This document shows positions 5,782-9,766 of a stretch of DNA of 9,766 nucleotides, in pieces. This DNA is from Chloroflexia bacterium (GTDB taxonomy: Bacteria; Chloroflexota; Chloroflexia; Thermomicrobiales; UBA6265), in assembly GCA_013694885.1 (NCBI GenBank), contig JACDBO010000126.1, forward strand, positions 1-9,766, given 5' to 3'. The notes under the pieces are model-generated. The model saw nothing but the letters and a program-made list of their open reading frames with translations, made no database searches and had not been told where the DNA came from. A program made the position numbers and the translations under genes. Within the stretch, counting starts at the first letter, position 1. Each line of letters begins with the position of its first letter.

Positions 5782-7593
5782 GTGCGTTCTTCCACCACAA
5801 TCACTCCCGAAGGCTCGCGACAGACGCCCCCGCTCGGTATCGCCGCCGATGTGCGAATCGGTACGCGTGGCAGCGCGCTCGCCCGATGTCAGACCGAGAC
5901 AGTCGCGCGCCTTCTCTCCCGGCTCTATCCCGGCGCTGTCGTGCGCACCCAGGTCGTGCGGACAGAGGGCGACATCGACAAGCAATCGCCGCTGACACTC
6001 ATCGGCGGGCGTGGTGTCTTCACCTCGGCGTTACAGGTCGCCTTGTTGCAGGGTCGCGTCGATGCCGCCGTGCATTCGGCCAAGGACTTGCCGTCCCTCG
6101 AACCTCCGGGCCTCGAGCTCGCCGCCTTTCCCGAGCGCGCCGACCCGCGCGATGTTGTGGTCTCCCGGCATGGCGTCGGCCTCCTCGACCTTCCCCGCCA
6201 CCCGACCATCGGTACGTCCTCGCGTCGCCGCGCCGCCCAGGTACGCGCGCTGCGGCCGGATGCCCACATCGTCGAGCTGCGAGGCAACATCGACACACGC
6301 CTCCGGGCCGCCCTCGATGGTGAGTTGGACGCGGTGATTCTGGCCGCCGCCGGGGTCGGCAGGATGGGCTGGCACGATCGCGTCGCCGCCTACCTCCCTG
6401 TCGATCTCTTCATCCCCGCACCGGGCCAAGGCGCCCTCGCAGTCGAGACGCGCTGCGCACCGGATGTGACGGCGACGATGGTCCGGGCCATCGACGATGC
6501 TGATGTTGCCATCTCGGTGCGGATGGAACGGGCATTTCTGCGTGGTGTTGGCGGCGGCTGCTTGACACCGATTGGGGCATACGCGGCGTTCGAGCCCAAC
6601 GCGACCGGGCGGGAGCGGATGATCCGGGTCCATGCCATGCTCGCCAGCGACGATGGTGACCGCCTGGAGCGGGTGTGCGAGCTCGTTCCCGTCGCGCGCG
6701 GCGAAGAGGTCGCGTTCGACCTGGCACGACGGCTCATGCGCGCGGTACGGCCCCGCTACCAAACCGCCGGAGTACCGTCGGCGCTCCCGCTTGCCGGCCT
6801 GACGGTGATGGTCACCCGCGCCGCGGATCGCGCGGCAGGCCTGGTGGCCGCGTTGGAGGCGGAAGGTGCCCTCCCCGTTGTGCTGCCGGCAATCGCCATC
6901 GAGCCGGCGGACGATCAGGCGGCGCTCGCCGAGGCGGCACGCCGGCTGGCCGAGGGCGAGTTCGATTGGGTTGTGTTCACCAGCGCCAACGGGGTCACGC
7001 CGCTCGCTCAACACATGCACGAGCTTGACCGATCGACGAGCCAGCGCCGCTGGCGCACTGCGGTGGTCGGTGCGGCCACACGAACGGCCGTCGAGAAGGC
7101 TGGCTGGGATTTCGACCTGGCTCCCGAAAAGTCCACCGCGGACGAGTTGGTCCGTGCATTGGACGCGCGCGGCATTGCTGGCGCCAAGGTGCTCATTCCA
7201 CAAGGCAACCTGGCTCGCCCCATGCTGGTCGACGGGTTGCGCGCCGCCGATGCAACCGTCGTCGTGGTCCAGGCATACCGGACGGTGCCTGCGACCGGTG
7301 CGGATCGCCTCGCGCGGCGACTGGCGCATGAGGGTGGTATCGATGTGGTCATGTTTGCCTCGCCCTCGGCTGTCGACGGCTTTCTCGCGGCGGTCGGGTC
7401 CGAACTGGCCGCGTTGTCCGGTGCCTGCTTCGTCGGTATCGGCCCCACCACCACCGCCGCGATGCGCGAACGTGGCCTGCCGGTCCACGCCGTCGCGGAG
7501 GACCCATCCAACAGCGGCATGGTTCGCGCGGTCACCGCATACTTCGGGGAGCGGCCGGTCGGGCCGGGGGAGGGCGAGGATCGTGATGCGTGA
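5782..7593 (+). CDS. hemCD: Fused porphobilinogen deaminase and uroporphyrinogen-III synthase
   Basis: One 603-residue protein with two consecutive steps of tetrapyrrole synthesis. Residues about 24-325 are HemC, which joins four porphobilinogens into hydroxymethylbilane. Seen: TRGSALA (28-34), HSAKDLPS with the catalytic Asp at D102, SSRRRAAQ, RGNIDTR, PGQGA (214-218), and GGGCLTPIGAYA with C260, the Cys that carries the dipyrromethane cofactor. Residues about 337-603 are HemD, which closes and inverts ring D: LTVMVTRAADRAAG, FTSANGV (399-405), IPQGNLARP and IGPTTT (553-558). HemD is poorly conserved as a family, but these are its usual landmarks. No stop or frameshift separates the halves; the linker is about ten residues. 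The start is GTG 5782 with GAGGA. It is first in the operon and overlaps hemB by 8 nt. Fusion would let the unstable hydroxymethylbilane pass directly between domains; that channelling is inference. Confidence 0.95.
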   Translation: MRSSTTITPEGSRQTPPLGIAADVRIGTRGSALARCQTETVARLLSRLYPGAVVRTQVVRTEGDIDKQSPLTLIGGRGVFTSALQVALLQGRVDAAVHSAKDLPSLEPPGLELAAFPERADPRDVVVSRHGVGLLDLPRHPTIGTSSRRRAAQVRALRPDAHIVELRGNIDTRLRAALDGELDAVILAAAGVGRMGWHDRVAAYLPVDLFIPAPGQGALAVETRCAPDVTATMVRAIDDADVAISVRMERAFLRGVGGGCLTPIGAYAAFEPNATGRERMIRVHAMLASDDGDRLERVCELVPVARGEEVAFDLARRLMRAVRPRYQTAGVPSALPLAGLTVMVTRAADRAAGLVAALEAEGALPVVLPAIAIEPADDQAALAEAARRLAEGEFDWVVFTSANGVTPLAQHMHELDRSTSQRRWRTAVVGAATRTAVEKAGWDFDLAPEKSTADELVRALDARGIAGAKVLIPQGNLARPMLVDGLRAADATVVVVQAYRTVPATGADRLARRLAHEGGIDVVMFASPSAVDGFLAAVGSELAALSGACFVGIGPTTTAAMRERGLPVHAVAEDPSNSGMVRAVTAYFGERPVGPGEGEDRDA

Positions 7594-8677
7594 GCACGTT
7601 GAGCTGACCGGGCGCGGGAACGGTGTCGAACGGGAATCAGCCGTGCCGCCGTTTCGACGGATGCGTCGCCTGCGCCGCACCGAGGCGCTCCGTCGCCTCG
7701 TCCGCGAAACGTCGCTCTCGGTTGACGATTTCATTTATCCGCTCTTCATCACCGACGGTGCCAGCATTCGCGCTCCAATCGCCTCGATGCCGGGCCAGTC
7801 CCAGATCTCCGTGGACCAGCTGCCCGTTGAGCTGGACGAGCTTCGCGCGCTCGGCATCCGGGCGGTGCTGCTCTTCGGCATCCCGGCCACCAAGGACGCC
7901 GCCGCCAGCGGCGCCTATGACCCCGCTGGGGTCATCCCGCGGGCGGTCCGTCAGATCAAGCGGCACGACCCGGACACGCTCGTCATCACCGATGTCTGCG
8001 CCTGCGAGTACACCGACCACGGTCACTGCGGTGTGCTCGTCGACGGCGATGTTGACAACGACCGCACCCTCCCCCTGTTGGCGCGCACCGCCGTGAGTCA
8101 CGCCGCGGCCGGCGCCGATATCGTCGCGCCGTCGGACATGATGGACGGGCGCGTCGCCACCATCCGGCAAGCACTCGACGCGGCGGGCTACCCAACGACA
8201 CCGATCCTCTCCTACGCGGCCAAATACGCCTCCGCCTACTACGGCCCGTTCCGGGAGGCGGCCGAGAGCGCGCCGGCCTTCGGCGATCGCCGCTCGCATC
8301 AGATGGACCCGGCCAACGTCCGGGAAGCGCTGACCGAGATTTCCATCGACCTCGACGAAGGAGCCGATTTCATCATCATCAAACCTGCCCTCGCCTACCT
8401 GGATGTCGTCGCGGCGGCGCGAGCGCGTTTCGATGTCCCAATCCTGGTCTATAACGTCTCCGGGGAGTACGCGATGGTCAAGGCCGCCGGTCAGCTCGGC
8501 TGGATCGACGAACGCCGGGTCGTACTCGAGTCGCTGCTGGCGATGAAGCGCGCCGGGGCCGGGCGAATCATCACCTACCACGCGAAGGAAGCCGCGCGGT
8601 GGCTGGCCGAGGAGCAATCACTGGCACGTACCGGGCACCACACCCGCGATTCATTGATGGCGAGGAGCAATCCGTGA
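7586..8677 (+). CDS. hemB: Porphobilinogen synthase (delta-aminolevulinate dehydratase)
   Basis: Condenses two 5-aminolevulinates into porphobilinogen, the substrate of the upstream HemCD. Seen: C138, C140 and C148 in DVCACEYTDHGHCG, the three-Cys site of zinc-dependent HemB (the magnesium-only forms lack these Cys); the two active-site lysines K213 (SYAAKYASAYYGPF) and K266 (IIIKPALAYLDV), the latter forming the substrate Schiff base; and SDMMDGRV and YNVSGEYAMVKAA. The chosen ATG overlaps the hemCD stop by 8 nt and has GAGGA five bases upstream. It gives 363 residues, against about 320-335 usually, so the first 25 or so are extra. GTG 7643 (codon 20, weak GGGAA upstream) would be nearer the norm and cannot be excluded. 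The end overlaps hemQ by 4 nt. Confidence 0.96.
   Translation: MREHVELTGRGNGVERESAVPPFRRMRRLRRTEALRRLVRETSLSVDDFIYPLFITDGASIRAPIASMPGQSQISVDQLPVELDELRALGIRAVLLFGIPATKDAAASGAYDPAGVIPRAVRQIKRHDPDTLVITDVCACEYTDHGHCGVLVDGDVDNDRTLPLLARTAVSHAAAGADIVAPSDMMDGRVATIRQALDAAGYPTTPILSYAAKYASAYYGPFREAAESAPAFGDRRSHQMDPANVREALTEISIDLDEGADFIIIKPALAYLDVVAAARARFDVPILVYNVSGEYAMVKAAGQLGWIDERRVVLESLLAMKRAGAGRIITYHAKEAARWLAEEQSLARTGHHTRDSLMARSNP
8662..8667 (+). promoter_or_regulatory. Ribosome binding site of hemQ
   Basis: GAGGAG inside the end of hemB, six bases before GTG 8674. It decides for GTG 8674 (GTGA overlap with the hemB stop) over the in-frame ATG at 8599, which lies deep in hemB. Confidence 0.75.
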
Positions 8678-9405
8678 CGATCGAGATGCAACCGGGTCGT
8701 CGGCAGTACGTCAAGTTCACCTTCTTCAAGGTTCAGCCTGAGTGGCGTCGACTCGACCCGTCCGAGCGCGCGGCTCACAAGGCAGAATTCGTCGGAGTCA
8801 CCGAGCGATGGGCGGAGCGCAACCTCGTCCGCTGCTACTCCACGGTCGGCACCCGTGGTGATGTCGATTTCCTGGTGTGGCAGGTGAGCTACGAGCTGAG
8901 CGACATCCAAGCGATGACCGGCGAGTTGCTGGGCACCGCGCTCGGCGGCTGGTTGACGACTCCGTTCTCCTATTTGTCGATGACCAAGCACTCGCTCTAT
9001 GTGGAGAAATACGCCGGACCGGGCCAAGACAAGTTCACGCGACTCACGCTCGCGCCGGGCGATCACAGATACTTGTTCGTCTACCCCTTGACCAAGGTAC
9101 GGGAGTGGTACGGGTTGCCGGCCGACGAACGCCAGCAAGCCATGAACGAGCACATCGCCATCGGTCGCACCTACTCCTCGATCAAGCTCAACACCACCTA
9201 CTCGTTCGGTCTCGACGACCAGGAGTTCGTGCTCGCCTTCGAAGGCGACGACCCCGGCGAGTTCCTCGATCTGGTGCAGGAGCTGCGTGGATCAGTGTCG
9301 AGCGCCTACACCCTGACTGATGTACCCATCTTCACCTGCGCCCACGTCACCGCCACCGAGATGCTCGACCTCCTCACCGGCGCCCGCCAAGCCGTGCCGG
9401 CATAG
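8674..9405 (+). CDS. hemQ: Coproheme decarboxylase HemQ (ChdC)
   Basis: Chlorite dismutase-fold protein that oxidatively decarboxylates two propionates of coproheme III to give heme b, the last step of the coproporphyrin-dependent route. The 243 residues fit the family (about 230-250). Seen: RQYVKFTFFKVQPEWR at the first strand; YPLTK with Y137, the expected radical tyrosine, and K141; WYGLPADERQQAMNEH with H160 as the likely heme-ligating His; GRTY; and GLDDQEFVLAFEGDD. The Tyr-His distance of 23 matches actinobacterial ChdC as I recall it and is shorter than the 27 of Firmicutes. The Firmicutes distal Gln position, 13 after the His, is N173. Its place in a heme operon beside hemB and hemE argues against a true chlorite dismutase. 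The start is GTG 8674, with a 4 nt overlap with hemB. Confidence 0.93.
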   Translation: MTIEMQPGRRQYVKFTFFKVQPEWRRLDPSERAAHKAEFVGVTERWAERNLVRCYSTVGTRGDVDFLVWQVSYELSDIQAMTGELLGTALGGWLTTPFSYLSMTKHSLYVEKYAGPGQDKFTRLTLAPGDHRYLFVYPLTKVREWYGLPADERQQAMNEHIAIGRTYSSIKLNTTYSFGLDDQEFVLAFEGDDPGEFLDLVQELRGSVSSAYTLTDVPIFTCAHVTATEMLDLLTGARQAVPA

Positions 9406-9477
9406 CGACCATGGATTCGATACCGCTCAGTAGCGCGTCACGGCGAATGTGTTGTACATCGCCCGTCACCTTCAACC

Positions 9478-9588
9478 GTCATTCTGAGGCCGCAGCCGAA
9501 GAATCCCCCGGCGAAGCCGATGCGCGCAGCGCATACCTGACCACCGACCGGCCCCGTGAAGCGCTCGCCAGCGAAGCCGGCGCTTCAC
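9478..9588 (+). repeat. Composite dispersed repeat, variant B, between hemQ and hemE
   Basis: Module 1 (9478-9507) differs from 3855-3884 by one base. Module 2 (9556-9588) folds like 3901-3933: GTGAAGCG with CGCTTCAC, a CTCG bulge, then a 5 bp stem with one A-C mismatch and a GAA loop. Between them lies an extra palindrome, ATGCGC-GCA-GCGCAT (9520-9534), so the modules are 48 bases apart, not 16. The element fills most of the 202-base hemQ-hemE gap and would be transcribed if the operon continues. I see no promoter for hemE in the gap and no T-run. Confidence 0.75.
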
Positions 9589-9607
9589 TTCATGGTGGCA
9601 TTCGCGC

Positions 9608-9766
9608 ATGAGCCATCCACTCCATGACAAACCCATAAGCGGACGCCAGCGCTTCCTGGCCGCCGCGCGGCGGGAGCCGGTCGACGCCACACCGGTCTGG
9701 TTCATGCGCCAGGCCGGGCGCAGCCTGCCGGAATACCGCGCCCAGCGTGAGCGCTACGACTTCCTC
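9608..9766 (+). CDS. hemE: Uroporphyrinogen decarboxylase, N-terminal part (cut by window end)
   Basis: Removes the four acetate carboxyls of uroporphyrinogen III to give coproporphyrinogen III; cytosolic and cofactor-free. Only 53 residues are in the window. RQRFLAAARREPVDATPVWF is followed by MRQAGRSLPEYR, the N-terminal HemE signature, whose Arg residues bind substrate carboxylates. The family usually has Tyr where this one has S39 (AGRYLPEY). ATG 9608 has only a weak GGTGG nine bases upstream; no better in-frame start is visible. It follows hemQ in the same direction but after 202 bases and a hairpin-rich repeat, so its expression may be lower or separately set. Confidence 0.95.
   Translation, partial: MSHPLHDKPISGRQRFLAAARREPVDATPVWFMRQAGRSLPEYRAQRERYDFL

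Noticed and set aside
6866..7585. Open frame continuous with hemB upstream, giving 603 codons
   Set aside because: The upstream part is an out-of-frame shadow of the HemD domain. The real start is near 7586, where a GAGGA site is found.
6031..7734. A 567-codon open frame antisense to hemCD
   Set aside because: It lies opposite conserved HemC and HemD domains, its translation is low-complexity and Arg/Gly/His-rich, and it has no recognisable domain.
7637..8617. A 326-codon open frame antisense to hemB
   Set aside because: It is a complement-strand shadow of a conserved enzyme, with no start signal or recognisable domain.
9411..9611. A 66-codon plus-strand frame between hemQ and hemE
   Set aside because: It consists mostly of translated repeat sequence, lacks a ribosome binding site and resembles no family.

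Overview
The window is a GC-rich stretch of bacterial chromosome carrying ordinary housekeeping genes on both strands. I see no transposase, phage gene, CRISPR array, tRNA or rRNA. The gene set suggests Chloroflexota, perhaps a Thermomicrobia-like lineage. The reasons are a heme operon with HemQ (the coproporphyrin-dependent route), a HemC-HemD fusion, and dispersed palindromes starting GTCATTCTGAG of a kind I associate with such genomes. This placement is inference and was not searched.

Left part (1-3662). A leftward, closely spaced gene set reads cyclase-family metal hydrolase (2309-2962), PfkB-family sugar kinase (1362-2312), then queG (120-1298), which encodes the last enzyme of queuosine synthesis. 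The first two overlap by 4 nt; queG follows after a 63 nt gap. An XRE-family repressor (3159-3662) is divergent from this set. It has a good sigma-70-type promoter and a 13 bp palindrome just upstream, so it may autoregulate or control the divergent genes.

Middle part (3663-5781). About 0.5 kb of gene-free DNA holds two dispersed palindromic repeats. It is followed by a leftward ribosomal protein operon, rplU (L21) - rpmA (L27) - rpmE (L31), ending at a strong intrinsic terminator (4121-4152). L21 carries an acidic, proline-rich N-terminal extension and L31 a long charged C-terminal tail. A divergent promoter region (5424-5781) separates this operon from the heme genes.

Right part (5782-9766). 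A rightward heme operon reads hemCD (fused porphobilinogen deaminase and uroporphyrinogen-III synthase), hemB (porphobilinogen synthase), hemQ (coproheme decarboxylase), then the start of hemE (uroporphyrinogen decarboxylase), which is cut by the window edge. The first three genes overlap (8 nt, 4 nt) and each start has a GAGGA-type ribosome binding site. HemB makes porphobilinogen, HemCD converts it to uroporphyrinogen III, HemE makes coproporphyrinogen III, and HemQ acts last, turning coproheme into heme b. The oxidase and ferrochelatase steps between HemE and HemQ, and 5-aminolevulinate synthesis, are not in the window. hemE is separated from hemQ by about 200 nt that contain a structured repeat.

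The most unusual non-gene signal is the repeat family at 1-29, 3735-3766, 3855-3933 and 9478-9588. The last two copies share a second hairpin module in which two base pairs differ by compensatory changes. I found no clear candidate for a wholly new gene system.
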